64,000 bases of DNA from Blastocatellia bacterium (GTDB taxonomy: Bacteria > Acidobacteriota > Blastocatellia > Chloracidobacteriales > Chloracidobacteriaceae), in contig JAIBAN010000041.1 in the NCBI GenBank assembly GCA_019695185.1, positions 1 to 64,000 of the forward strand, written 5' to 3'. The notes beneath the pieces are model-generated. The model had not been told where the DNA came from. It made no database searches and was given only the letters and a program-made list of their open reading frames with translations. The translations under genes were made by a program, and so were the position numbers. Numbering within the stretch: the first letter of the stretch is position 1; each line of letters opens with the position of its first letter. Shown here piece after piece: positions 1 to 9,340 of the stretch.

Positions 1-1968
1 GAAAAATTTGCCTCCACCGACAATCCTGACAGTCAAATCACGAGCGGCATTGCCTTCAGCCTCAAGTCAGGCAAATTCTACGTGGCTGGCATGGATGGAG
101 ACACCCAAAGAGGCGTTCTGCAAATCTGCGATAATAACAACGGCAACTATCGGGCCCGCGTGCTGGGCGGTTTCCAATTGCCACAAGGGACACCAACCGG
201 GATTGCCGTGGTGAATAATGCCAAGGGTGATACGGTGATTGTGGCCAGTTCCTTTTTCACGGGCGATGACTATTTCGGCACCTCCCAAACCTTTACCCTG
301 ACTGCCTATCCACCCAATGCCGAAGGCCAGCCGGATGGTAAGAATGCCAAAGTATTGGCTTCGACCTCGACGCTGATGTTGGGCGGCAGTCCCGTCAACT
401 TCAGCCTGGGAGGCTTGGCCGTTGACAGCAAAAACAATCTGTATGTCCAAGTTGGCAATGCCCAAAACAATACGGTGGGTGGTGCTATTGTGGTGTTTAC
501 CGACAGCGATGCTGACGGGGTGCCGGACAAACTGGCTTCCTCGGTTTTTGCCGCACCATCAAATACGGACCCGATTCCGAACGTGGCCTCCAGCATTTCG
601 GTGGTTCCGTTGCCAAGTGGCGGGAACCAGTTCTATGTCTACGGGCCGATTCGGATTTTTGGTGCCACCAATACAACCCGCGTGGTTGTCTACACTGACG
701 CCGACGGCGATTTGAAAGCTGACGGCGCACCCAAGAATTTCATCAGCCTGCCTTCAACTCAGGTTGGGTTTGTGTTGGATGGTTATGGCCCCACGGCCTC
801 AATCGTCACCTGCCCCAAGGCTGATTTCCAAAATGGCGTCCTGGGTTACTGCTACTTGACACTGAACGGCAATAACTTTTCCGGTGCGACCGTGTCCTTT
901 GCCAAAGACAAAGGCGATGGCACTGCCGGCCCCAGCACGGCAGTGTTTGAAGGCCCCAAAGCCGGTAACGGGTTTGGCTTCCCCACTTTTGTCAACCTGG
1001 GACCGACCAGCGGTGATACCACTCCGCCAACTGTCAAAGTGACGGCCCCCAATGGTGGTGAAACCGCCAAGAGCGGTACGCAATTGGCGATTACCTGGCA
1101 GTCGAGTGACGACAAAGCGCTGGCTTCGCATGATGTCAGTCTGTCAAATGACGGCGGCAGCAGCTTCCCGTTTGTGGTTGCCACCGGTCTGGCTGCGACA
1201 GCCCAATCATTCAACTATTCCATTCCGGGTGCCCTTGAAACCCCCAATGCCCGAGTCCGGGTGACGGCCAAAGACAGTGGCGGAAATTCAGCTTCCGACA
1301 CCAGCGATGCAGACTTCACCATTGTCAAGAGCGATAACGTGGACAGCGTGGCCCCAACCGTTTCCGTGACGGCCCCGACGGCAGGCACCAGCCTGACCGG
1401 CGGAACCAAATCAACTGCCCGCTTTACGTCCACTGACAATGTGGGCGTGGTTTCCCATGCGATTGCTTTTGCCAGCGATGGCACGAACTTCACCACGACC
1501 TTGGCTTCAGGGTTGCCGGGAACGGCCAATTCCTTTGAATTCACCGTGCCGAGTGTGGCCACCACCAACGGAGCGATTCGGGTGCAGGCTGCGGACGCAG
1601 CCGGAAACGTGGGCAGCGCCACGTCGGGCCGGTTCACGGTGACAGTGCCAGACAGCGAAAAACCGACGGTCACAGTCACTTCGCCCGGTGCCTCAACCAC
1701 CAAAATCACCGGCGGATCGGCCTTTAACGTGACCTGGACCTCCCGCGACAACATCGGCATTGCTTCACACCAAATCCTGTTGTCCAAGGATGATGGAGCC
1801 ACCTTCCCGACCACTTTGGCGGCCTCGGTGGCCGGAACGGCCCAATCGTTCAGCGTGACCATCCCGAACGAAAAAATCAAAAAAGGCAAGATTAAAGTTA
1901 CGGCGCGGGATGCCGCCGGTAATACTGGTGAAGGAGTTTCGACCACCTTCAAAGTCAAACAGAAGTAA
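1..1968 (+). CDS. Secreted protein with propeller-like N-terminal part and three Ig-like repeats (5' partial)
   Basis: The reading frame is open from the first base, so the start and any signal peptide lie outside the window; 655 residues are visible. Roughly bases 1-1010 encode a region rich in Gly, Asp and Asn with calcium-loop-like stretches (DSDADGVPD, TDADGDLKADG) and a propeller-like pattern. Three repeats of about 100 residues follow (about 1018-1326, 1330-1645 and 1650-1965). Each opens with a P-T-V-x-V-T-x-P motif, has a central I/V-T-W, and ends in R-V-x-A-x-D-x-x-G-N, as in Kre9/KNH-like Ig-fold domains. The last repeat is almost identical in protein sequence to the last repeat of the next gene. 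No catalytic motif is visible. Probably an extracellular or surface protein; function unknown. Confidence 0.8.
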   Translation, partial: EKFASTDNPDSQITSGIAFSLKSGKFYVAGMDGDTQRGVLQICDNNNGNYRARVLGGFQLPQGTPTGIAVVNNAKGDTVIVASSFFTGDDYFGTSQTFTLTAYPPNAEGQPDGKNAKVLASTSTLMLGGSPVNFSLGGLAVDSKNNLYVQVGNAQNNTVGGAIVVFTDSDADGVPDKLASSVFAAPSNTDPIPNVASSISVVPLPSGGNQFYVYGPIRIFGATNTTRVVVYTDADGDLKADGAPKNFISLPSTQVGFVLDGYGPTASIVTCPKADFQNGVLGYCYLTLNGNNFSGATVSFAKDKGDGTAGPSTAVFEGPKAGNGFGFPTFVNLGPTSGDTTPPTVKVTAPNGGETAKSGTQLAITWQSSDDKALASHDVSLSNDGGSSFPFVVATGLAATAQSFNYSIPGALETPNARVRVTAKDSGGNSASDTSDADFTIVKSDNVDSVAPTVSVTAPTAGTSLTGGTKSTARFTSTDNVGVVSHAIAFASDGTNFTTTLASGLPGTANSFEFTVPSVATTNGAIRVQAADAAGNVGSATSGRFTVTVPDSEKPTVTVTSPGASTTKITGGSAFNVTWTSRDNIGIASHQILLSKDDGATFPTTLAASVAGTAQSFSVTIPNEKIKKGKIKVTARDAAGNTGEGVSTTFKVKQK

Positions 1969-1986
1969 GCTTCCTTGAGAAGCGTG

Positions 1987-2029
1987 GAAAAAGGCGGCGA
2001 GTGCGGTTAGCTCACCGCCTTTTTCTTTA
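1987..2029 (+). terminator. Rho-independent terminator after the first CDS
   Basis: A 15-bp stem with one mismatch pairs 1987-2001 with 2011-2025 around a 9-nt loop. The right arm ends in a T-rich run (CCGCCTTTTTC). It lies 18 bases after the stop codon of the upstream gene. Confidence 0.8.
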
Positions 2030-2102
2030 TCATTTGGCAGTTTGGTGGCAAGCCAATCGACTGCCATTTTCGGCTCAGCCGAATGAGGGAGACCAAGGTG
2101 CC

Positions 2103-4547
2103 ATGCAGCGCTTTTTGAAAACCAGATATGTGACGTTCATAACTTTGCTGACAGCCGTCCTGTTGTCATACAGCCAGATTTCCACCACCCAGGCAGCCCG
2201 TTCCTTACAGGAACCGCAATCATCTGATTCCGCTCAAGCCACTGCCATACCGGATGCCGATATTTTTATTCTCACTGCCAATGAACGCGGGCGCACCTGT
2301 CGGACCGCCACGCCGGCGGAAGCCGCATACATCAAACGTGCCGATTTCAGCCTGGCCCGTTATGTTGACCAGCCTCGGTTTCAAACCAACCAGACGACGG
2401 GTTTAAAAATCATCCTGCGCGGAACGGCTGCGTTTGAAAGCAACCCCACCGCCAAGGCTGCCTTTCAGAAAGCTGCCGCAGTGTGGGAAGCCCGGATTAA
2501 AACCCCGGTTACGGTTTTAATTGACGTGGATTTTGGCTCCACGTTTTTTGGTCAACCGTATGGAAGTCCGAATGTGATTGGGGCGACCGGAGCCCCGACG
2601 ACTTCCATCGCCTATGAACGGGTTCGGGCAGCCTTGATTGCCACGTCTTCGACCGCCGCAGAGCGAACGATGATGAATGCCCTGCCCACCGGGTCGGTCC
2701 CAACCGATGTCAACCCCGGCACCACCACCACCGTCCGGATTCCCAACTCCGTTCAACGGGCCTTGGGACTGCTGCCACCAGTGGCGACTCAATCGGACGC
2801 GGTGATGGGATTCAACTCCGCTTTCCCCTTTGACTTTGACCCCTCGAACGGGATTGACCGGGATAAAATTGATTTTGATGCCACGGTGGTCCATGAACTG
2901 GGACACGCACTCGGATTTCTTTCCGATGCTGGGGAAACCGAGCGAATTCCAGGCCGTCCGGCAACCGTTTCGGTTTGGGATATTTTCCGGTTCCGTCCGG
3001 GTACCACACTGTCGAACTTCTCAACCGCCAAGCGAATTCTCTCCACCGGCGACCCGCAACGGTTTCTGACACAGGATATTCGGGAACTGGGCCTTTCCAC
3101 CGGACGCGTGGATGGCGTAGGCGGTGACGGGGAACAATCCTCGCACTGGAAGGCAAACGAAAAGTCCGGTACCTACATTGGCATCATGGACCCCACCGGT
3201 GACTTTGGTGATCGTGATGAAATCACAGCCAACGACCTGACGGCCATGGATTCGTTTGGGTACACCCTGACCAGTACCCAAAGCGACGATACGACCCCGC
3301 CCACAGTGACGGTCACCGCACCCAAAGGTGGTGAATCTCTGACCGGTGCCAGCAATACTCAGATTACCTGGACCTCCAGCGACACCAACGGGGTTTTGCG
3401 GCATGATATTCTGCTTTCAACCGATAGCGGAGCCACCTTCCCCACCACCATTACCTCCGGAGTGGCCGGCACAGCCCAAAGCTTTACCTGGTCGGTGCCC
3501 TTGGATGTGACCACGACCACGGCCCGGATTCGGGTGGCAGCTTTTGACGGAGCCTTTAATGTTGGGAACGGAACCAGTGCTGGTGATTTTGCCATCAAAC
3601 TGCCCCAGATTGCCCCGCCGCAAAATCTGACCGCCTCCCTCAACGGTGCCTTTGTGCGGTTAAGCTGGACGGCTCCGCCACCGATTCCGACGGCCTTTCT
3701 GAAGAACTACAATATCTATCGGACCCGCACCTCTCCGGTTGAATTAAGCGCCGGAAACCGGCTCGGAACCTTTGATATTTCCATCACGACCTTTTCCGAC
3801 CGGCCTTCACCACAGGATGGAAAACCCTTCTTTTATGCGGTCACAGCCGTGTATGACACGGGTGAAAGTCCGGCATCCAATGAGGCGATGGCCACCCCCG
3901 GCGGAAACAGCGATACGGTTGCTCCAACGGTGCGGGTGCTGACCCCAAATGGCGGTGAAACCGTGGCCAGCGGCGATAAACTCAATATCACCTGGACCTC
4001 CACCGATAACGTAGGCGTGGCTTCCCAAAGTATTGACCTGTCCACCGACAACGGCGGCAGTTTCGGCACCGCAGTCACCGCAGGGCTGGCCGGCAACGTG
4101 CAGGCGTTCACCTTTGACCTGCCGGCTACACTGACCACCAACGCCGCCCGCATTCGGGTGACGGCCCGCGATGCAGCCGGCAACAACGGGCAGGATGCCT
4201 CGGACGCCTCCTTTACCATCAAGTCCAACGATACGGAAAAACCCACCGTGACGGTGACTTCACCAGGGGCCTCCACCGCCAAACTCACCGGTGGCGCAGC
4301 CTTTACCGTCACCTGGACCTCGCGGGACAACGTGGGAATTGCCTCGCATCAAATCCTGCTCTCGAAGGATGACGGGGCAACCTTCCCCACCACCCTGGCA
4401 GCTTCGGTGGCCGGAACCGCTCAATCATTCAGCGTGACCATTCCGAACGAAAAAATCAAAAAAGGGAAAATCAAGGTCACCGCAAATGATGCGGCAGGCA
4501 ATACAGGCGAAGGGGTTTCGACCACCTTCAAGGTGAAACAAAAGTAA
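2103..4547 (+). CDS. Secreted zinc metalloprotease with Ig-like and fibronectin type III repeats
   Basis: 814 residues. The ATG at 2103 is chosen because a signal peptide follows at once (MQRFLKTRYVTFITLLTAVL, cleaved near TTQAA) and AAGG sits just upstream; the longer frame from GTG 2001 would start inside the preceding terminator. The N-terminal half is a metzincin-like protease. The zinc motif HELGHALGF is at residues 264-272, and a candidate Met-turn Met in GIMDP is at about 362. After it come one Kre9-like Ig repeat (3300-3595), an FN3 domain (3600-3900) and two more Ig repeats ending in EGVSTTFKVKQK. It resembles the secreted metalloproteases that are common in Acidobacteria. The substrate cannot be told. 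The C-terminal repeats probably serve attachment or secretion. Confidence 0.88.
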   Translation: MQRFLKTRYVTFITLLTAVLLSYSQISTTQAARSLQEPQSSDSAQATAIPDADIFILTANERGRTCRTATPAEAAYIKRADFSLARYVDQPRFQTNQTTGLKIILRGTAAFESNPTAKAAFQKAAAVWEARIKTPVTVLIDVDFGSTFFGQPYGSPNVIGATGAPTTSIAYERVRAALIATSSTAAERTMMNALPTGSVPTDVNPGTTTTVRIPNSVQRALGLLPPVATQSDAVMGFNSAFPFDFDPSNGIDRDKIDFDATVVHELGHALGFLSDAGETERIPGRPATVSVWDIFRFRPGTTLSNFSTAKRILSTGDPQRFLTQDIRELGLSTGRVDGVGGDGEQSSHWKANEKSGTYIGIMDPTGDFGDRDEITANDLTAMDSFGYTLTSTQSDDTTPPTVTVTAPKGGESLTGASNTQITWTSSDTNGVLRHDILLSTDSGATFPTTITSGVAGTAQSFTWSVPLDVTTTTARIRVAAFDGAFNVGNGTSAGDFAIKLPQIAPPQNLTASLNGAFVRLSWTAPPPIPTAFLKNYNIYRTRTSPVELSAGNRLGTFDISITTFSDRPSPQDGKPFFYAVTAVYDTGESPASNEAMATPGGNSDTVAPTVRVLTPNGGETVASGDKLNITWTSTDNVGVASQSIDLSTDNGGSFGTAVTAGLAGNVQAFTFDLPATLTTNAARIRVTARDAAGNNGQDASDASFTIKSNDTEKPTVTVTSPGASTAKLTGGAAFTVTWTSRDNVGIASHQILLSKDDGATFPTTLAASVAGTAQSFSVTIPNEKIKKGKIKVTANDAAGNTGEGVSTTFKVKQK

Positions 4548-4575
4548 GTTGACCTTTCCCCCCAGGCTTCAAACC

Positions 4576-4630
4576 GCAAAAGACGCGAAAAACAAACCAT
4601 GCTTCCCGTTGTTTTTCGCGTCTTTTGCAA
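4576..4630 (+). terminator. Terminator with a perfect 20-bp stem
   Basis: Bases 4576-4595 are the exact reverse complement of 4609-4628, with a 13-nt loop. The right arm contains TTTTT and ends TCTTTTGC. It lies 28 bases after the metalloprotease stop and is symmetric enough to act on both strands. Confidence 0.8.
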
Positions 4631-4689
4631 TTTGACAACCACCATTCCGGATTTGATCTCGACCGTCTGGCACCCTTTCCGAAGATTAT

Positions 4690-7584
4690 ATGAAACATCC
4701 GTTTTTTCTTCCGTTTTTGCTGATTGGCGTTGCCGTTACCACGCTTTTTCTGACCACCCCATTTCCATCTTTCAATAAGGTGGCCCAAGCCTCGGCACCA
4801 ACCGCACTTGATCCCAAAAACAAACCGCGCAAACGGGTTACCGGTACGGCAGGGGTCTCAACCCAGTCTGCCGTGGTCAACTTTTTGTTGCTGGCTCAGG
4901 AGGAAAAACTCTCCAAACGGCCTCAAAGACCCAAAGACCCGGAACATCCGCATGACCCGGTACCGTTGCTTGACCCGGCGGCAGCCGCTGAAAGCTTTGA
5001 AGCCCCGGCAGCCAAAATCATCACACCCAGAGATGAAACCCCACGGGCCCCTTCGCCCGCAACCTCTGCTTCCTTTCTGGGACTGGATGACAATAACGGC
5101 TCTATTCCGCCCGACACGCATGGTGCTGTCGGTCCCAACCATGTCATGGTGACACTCAACACCCAGATTCGGATTTTAAGCCGGACGGGCACAGCCATCA
5201 GTACGGTTTCCCTTGATTCGTTTTGGTCACGGGTGGGCGGCGATGCGTTTGACCCCAAAGTGCTGTATGACCCGTTTGAAAACCGGTGGATGATAACCTC
5301 GACCGCTGATGGATTTGACCCCATGTCGGCTGTCCTCATTGGAGTTTCCCAAACCAGTGACCCAACCGGAAACTGGAACCTGTACCGCATTGATGCCGAT
5401 AAAAATGATGTGGTCTGGGCCGATTACCCCAGCTTTGGATTCAATAAAGACTGGATTGTAGTCACCTGTAACATGTTCGGAATTTCCACCCCCAGTTTTC
5501 GCGGCACCAACCTTTACATCTTTAACAAAGCCGATTTGTATGCCAAAGGGACGGGGAAATTTACGCTGATTCAAAGCACCGGCATTGGTGGAACGGTGGT
5601 CCCGGCCATCACCTATGACAATTCTTTATCAACGCTGTATCTGGTCCAGGGCCAAAGTTCGGGATTGGGTACCTATACCATTTCAGGGCCGGTGGGGCAG
5701 GAAGTTTTGACGGTGGGGCCGACCGTGCGTGTGACCGATGGCTGGTCTTTTGGACCACCGAATGGCGACGATTTTGCCCCTCAACAAGGAACCCCGCTGA
5801 AAATCAGCAATGGAGATGCCCGGATTCAGAACGTTTTCTATCGCAATCAGGCTCTGTGGTGCGCGCACACTGTTTTTACCCCGGCAGGTGCCGCAACCCG
5901 CAGTGCTGCCCAAATCTGGCAGATTCGACCAGAAGGGTCGGTCGTCCAGCGGATGCGGTTGGAAGACCCCACCAGCAAAATCTTTTATGCGTATCCCACG
6001 CTAGCCGTCAATAAGGACAATGACCTGCTGGTGGGCTATTCCCGGTTTTCCGCCAGCCAGTTTGCCAGCGCCAACTATGCCTTTCGGGCCGGGAGCGACC
6101 CGCTCAACACCCTGCGCGACGATACGGTTCTGAAAGAGGGTGAAGACACCTATTTCAAGCGGTTTGGCGGCGAAGACAATCGTTGGGGTGATTACAGCAG
6201 CACCATTGTGGACCCGGTCAACGATACGGCTTTGTGGACGGTGCAGGAATATGCCGGGAAGTCAAACCGGTGGGGCGTCTGGGTTGGCCAAATCACCCCG
6301 CCTGCGGGGGAACCGCTCGACCAGACACCACCCACTGTCAAACTTGGGTTTCCGGTGGGTGGGGAAACGTTCAAGTCCTTTGATGAACTCAATCTGACCT
6401 GGACGGCCTCCGACAATAAAGGGGTTTTCCAGCATGACCTGGCGTTTTCAACCGATGGTGGAGCCACGTTCCCAACTCAGATAGCTGTGGGCCTGCCCGG
6501 CACCGCCACCAGTTTCAAATGGAGCATTCCCCAAGTGGAAACCACTCAGGGGCGAATCCAGATTACCACCCTGGACACCGTTTTGAACCGGTCAGTCAGC
6601 AGCAATGCCACCAATTTCATAATTGTGGCTCCGTCGTTGCCGATTCCCCGTAATCTGAGCGCCACGGTCAATGGAGCCCTGGTCCGACTCAACTGGGATG
6701 AACCGGCTTCAATTCCAACCGCGTCTTTGCGCAACTATAACCTCTATCGGTCGCGGACTTCGCCGGTTGAATTGAGCGGCGGCAACCGGCTGGGAACCTT
6801 TACCACTGATATTCGGGCTTTCTCTGACCGTCCGACACCCGCCGATGGGAAAACCAAATACTTTTACGTGCTCACCGGAGTTTATGAATCGGGTGAAAGC
6901 GCGGCTTCGAACGAAATCACGGTCACGCCGGACGCCAGTAGCGGCGACCCGACAGCCCCAACGGTCCGGGTCCTGACTCCGAATGGAGGGGAAACTGTTA
7001 CTGCCGGAGATGTGCTCTCAATCACCTGGACTTCGACGGATAATGTGGGAGTGGTCAGCCATGCGGTGGACCTTTCCACTGACAATGGAAATTCCTTTAC
7101 CATTCCGGTTGCGACCGGACTGGCGGGAACCGTCAAGCAATTCAGCTACACCACTCCAACCACAGTTTTTTCCACCAGCGCCCGCATACGGGTCCAGGCC
7201 CGTGACGCCGCCGGAAATACCGGACAGGACAGCTCCGATGGCAGCTTTACCTTGAAATCCAATGACACCGAAAAACCGACCGTCACAGTGACCAGCCCAG
7301 GGGCTTCAACCAAAAAGCTGGTGGGCGGGGCAGGTTTCTCCGTGACCTGGACTTCAGGTGATAATGTGGGGGTGGTGTCTCATCAAATCCTGCTTTCCCG
7401 GGATGATGGCGCAACTTTCCCGGTCACGTTGGCGGATTCCATTTCCGGCAGTGCCCAGTCGGTGAGTATTGTGATTCCCAACGAAAAAATTGCCAAAGGA
7501 AAAATCAAAGTGGTGGCGCGCGATACGGCGGGCAACGTGGGCGAGGGTGTTTCCTCTACGTTTAAGGTGAAGCAGAAAAAATAA
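4690..7584 (+). CDS. Secreted propeller-like protein with Ig-like and FN3 repeats
   Basis: 964 residues with a signal peptide (MKHPFFLPFLLIGVAVTTLF). Residues about 125-540 form a Trp- and Gly-rich, probably propeller-like region starting at a GLDDNNGSIPPDTHGAVGP motif. Next come a Kre9-like Ig repeat (6320-6630), an FN3 domain (6640-6935) closely similar to that of the metalloprotease gene, and two further Ig repeats (6955-7581), the last ending in FKVKQKK. No catalytic motif is recognised. It is the third of three neighbouring genes with the same C-terminal repeat architecture, so they probably arose by duplication and reshuffling of the N-terminal module. The upstream gap holds a strong terminator, so it is likely to have its own promoter. 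No clear Shine-Dalgarno precedes the ATG. Confidence 0.82.
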   Translation: MKHPFFLPFLLIGVAVTTLFLTTPFPSFNKVAQASAPTALDPKNKPRKRVTGTAGVSTQSAVVNFLLLAQEEKLSKRPQRPKDPEHPHDPVPLLDPAAAAESFEAPAAKIITPRDETPRAPSPATSASFLGLDDNNGSIPPDTHGAVGPNHVMVTLNTQIRILSRTGTAISTVSLDSFWSRVGGDAFDPKVLYDPFENRWMITSTADGFDPMSAVLIGVSQTSDPTGNWNLYRIDADKNDVVWADYPSFGFNKDWIVVTCNMFGISTPSFRGTNLYIFNKADLYAKGTGKFTLIQSTGIGGTVVPAITYDNSLSTLYLVQGQSSGLGTYTISGPVGQEVLTVGPTVRVTDGWSFGPPNGDDFAPQQGTPLKISNGDARIQNVFYRNQALWCAHTVFTPAGAATRSAAQIWQIRPEGSVVQRMRLEDPTSKIFYAYPTLAVNKDNDLLVGYSRFSASQFASANYAFRAGSDPLNTLRDDTVLKEGEDTYFKRFGGEDNRWGDYSSTIVDPVNDTALWTVQEYAGKSNRWGVWVGQITPPAGEPLDQTPPTVKLGFPVGGETFKSFDELNLTWTASDNKGVFQHDLAFSTDGGATFPTQIAVGLPGTATSFKWSIPQVETTQGRIQITTLDTVLNRSVSSNATNFIIVAPSLPIPRNLSATVNGALVRLNWDEPASIPTASLRNYNLYRSRTSPVELSGGNRLGTFTTDIRAFSDRPTPADGKTKYFYVLTGVYESGESAASNEITVTPDASSGDPTAPTVRVLTPNGGETVTAGDVLSITWTSTDNVGVVSHAVDLSTDNGNSFTIPVATGLAGTVKQFSYTTPTTVFSTSARIRVQARDAAGNTGQDSSDGSFTLKSNDTEKPTVTVTSPGASTKKLVGGAGFSVTWTSGDNVGVVSHQILLSRDDGATFPVTLADSISGSAQSVSIVIPNEKIAKGKIKVVARDTAGNVGEGVSSTFKVKQKK

Positions 7585-7585
7585 T

Positions 7586-7740
7586 TAAGAATTGAGAATT
7601 GAGAATTGAGAATTGAGGATTGAGAATGCACAATTCGATTGCCTAAATGTAACAATCTGAACGTTGTGTTGCCGTACGCGCTGTGAACCATTCAGCTCAA
7701 CTCAGAATTGTTCAATTCTCAATTCTCAATTCTCAATTCT
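7586..7740. repeat. Inverted pair of GAATTGA heptamer arrays
   Basis: The left array (7586-7627) has about six tandem copies of GAATTGA. The right array (7711-7740) has about four copies of the reverse complement. The 80-nt spacer is unrelated. The same motif pair recurs at 58731-58860. It fills the gap between two genes on the same strand. Confidence 0.9.
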
Positions 7741-7757
7741 AAAAAGGCGGCTCAACC

Positions 7758-8687
7758 ATGTTTTGTCCCAAATGCGGAACTTCACAGCCGGAAGGTGCGG
7801 CAACCTGTATTTTGTGTGGAGCAGTCATCCCCCCACCGGCACCCCGGACCAACCCATTGGATAAGCCGCAACGCACCAGGGAAACCCAGGAAGCCTCAAC
7901 CAAAATCATGCACCCGCCCGCCCAGCCACCGGCCCAAGGTGCCCCCTTGCCACCGTCGCAAATCCCGACAGTGATGGGTCCGCCACCGTCGCAAATCCCG
8001 ACGGTGATGGGTCCGCCACCGTCGCAGGTACCCACTGAAGAAATAACCCGGTTTATGAGTGGTGCGGCAGGCAACTCCCCAGGCGGACCGGTTGAAGCAA
8101 CCCGGTTATCCGGCAGTCAGCCAATCCAGCCGGAAGGGGAGAACCGTCCCTATAAATTTCCGGCCAATCCTTATGAAGCAGGCGGTCAGCCACCTCGGCC
8201 TCAGCCACCTCAGCCCCAATCACCATTTGGGACGCCTTACAATACCCAATTTCCTTCCCCTTTGACTCCGCCACCGCCAGCCAGTCCTTACGCCGCTCCC
8301 GGATTTCCCCCGCAACCCAATCCCATGCTGCCCCCAACGCCCAATCCAGCCAACCTGCCGGGACCATACAGTGGCGGCGGGTATCCGGGCATGCGACCGC
8401 CGGGAGGACCTCAATATGGCTATGGCCAGCCTGCCAGAACCGGTGTCAGTGGCCGGGCCTTGTCTGGTTTGATTCTGGGAATTGCCTCATTTGTCGCATG
8501 CTTTGGCCCCCTGTGCAGTATTCCCGGATTGATTTTATGTCGGACTGAAATCACGGCAGCCCGTCGGGGTGAATCCAATTCATCAAGTGAAACTTGTGCC
8601 AACGTTGGATTTTGGATCAATGTCCTTAATCTGGGACTGGCGGCACTGTGGATTCTGGCCGTAATTTTTGCTGGAATTTTTGGCTGA
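7758..8687 (+). CDS. Zinc-ribbon, proline-rich, DUF4190 membrane protein
   Basis: 309 residues. The N-terminus is a zinc ribbon with two CxxC knuckles (FCPKCGTSQPEGAATCILCG). A long Pro/Gln-rich segment follows, containing an 11-residue tandem repeat (PPSQIPTVMGP). The last 80 residues carry two hydrophobic segments around a conserved turn (LCSIPGLILCRTEITAARRG), the pattern of DUF4190. No enzyme motif is seen. It is the first of two tandem paralogues, the second at 8766-9233. The role is unknown; zinc-ribbon/DUF4190 proteins are generally small membrane proteins of unknown function. Confidence 0.85.
   Translation: MFCPKCGTSQPEGAATCILCGAVIPPPAPRTNPLDKPQRTRETQEASTKIMHPPAQPPAQGAPLPPSQIPTVMGPPPSQIPTVMGPPPSQVPTEEITRFMSGAAGNSPGGPVEATRLSGSQPIQPEGENRPYKFPANPYEAGGQPPRPQPPQPQSPFGTPYNTQFPSPLTPPPPASPYAAPGFPPQPNPMLPPTPNPANLPGPYSGGGYPGMRPPGGPQYGYGQPARTGVSGRALSGLILGIASFVACFGPLCSIPGLILCRTEITAARRGESNSSSETCANVGFWINVLNLGLAALWILAVIFAGIFG
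7949..8026 (+). repeat. 33-bp in-frame tandem repeat inside the zinc-ribbon gene
   Basis: A 33-bp unit is repeated about 2.4 times, with starts 33 bases apart (7951, 7984, 8017). Two copies differ by one base. It encodes the 11-residue unit PPSQIPTVMGP and so could vary in copy number without breaking the frame. Confidence 0.9.
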
Positions 8688-8765
8688 ACCTGGCTTAACG
8701 GGTTCACACCTGCTTAATCCGTTTTACCCGACCCGGTAGCAATCATGCTGCCATCCTCCAACCTT

Positions 8766-9233
8766 ATGACCATTTACTGCCCCAAGTGCGGAACAGCACA
8801 AGCTCCAGGTGGAACGTCCTGTGTCAAATGTGGAGCAATGATTCCACCCCAACAGCCCGCTCAATTTCCCGGCCCGGAAGTTGGCTATCAAACTTTTCCG
8901 CCTCCCTCACAACCCCAATTCCCCCCTTATCCGCCACCGGGTTTTGGCGCTTACCCAATGCCTCCGCAGGTTCGCCAGGGAGCTGGCGGCAAGGCTATCG
9001 CCTCGCTGGTTTTGGGGATTTGCTCGTTTGCTCTGGGGTTGGGGCCGGTACTGAGTATTCCAGGGGTGATTTTGGGAAAAATGGAGATGAACGCCATTCG
9101 CCGGGGCGAAGCCTCGCCTGACGGTGAAACAATTGCCAAAGTCGGGTTTTATGTCAGCCTGTTGAATATCATTTTGACCGGCATCCTCTTACTGGTCATT
9201 CTCACATTTTGTGCCGCCCTGATTAAAGGATAA
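8766..9233 (+). CDS. Zinc-ribbon DUF4190 membrane protein, short paralogue
   Basis: 155 residues from ATG 8766. An in-frame ATG at 8745 would add seven residues, and neither start has a clear ribosome-binding site. The later one is chosen because it places the zinc ribbon (MTIYCPKCGTAQAPGGTSC) at the same distance from the start as in the upstream paralogue. The order is zinc ribbon, a short Pro/Phe-rich linker, then the DUF4190 two-helix membrane region (LSIPGVILGKMEMNAIRRGE). The linker is much shorter than in the 309-residue neighbour. Function unknown. Confidence 0.8.
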   Translation: MTIYCPKCGTAQAPGGTSCVKCGAMIPPQQPAQFPGPEVGYQTFPPPSQPQFPPYPPPGFGAYPMPPQVRQGAGGKAIASLVLGICSFALGLGPVLSIPGVILGKMEMNAIRRGEASPDGETIAKVGFYVSLLNIILTGILLLVILTFCAALIKG

Positions 9234-9265
9234 CCTCCGCGCAGTTTCGTGGCGGGTTTTTTCCT

Positions 9266-9288
9266 GGCAGAAAGCCCTGCCGCTTTTT
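9266..9288 (+). terminator. Possible terminator after the short DUF4190 gene
   Basis: A 5-bp stem (GGCAG 9266-9270 with CTGCC 9277-9281) is followed by GCTTTTT. It is short but in the right place, 33 bases after the stop. Confidence 0.35.
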
Positions 9289-9340
9289 ACCGGTTTACCG
9301 GAAACATTGAATGTTCCTTTCCCATCCAAGGAGTCACCTC

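Noticed and set aside
1215-1958. 247-codon open frame on the minus strand
   Set aside because: Antisense to the Ig-like repeats of the first gene; the same shadow frame recurs over the repeats of the other two genes.
2001-2102. Longer N-terminus of the metalloprotease from GTG 2001
   Set aside because: The codon lies within the stem-loop of the preceding terminator, and a normal signal peptide begins at ATG 2103.
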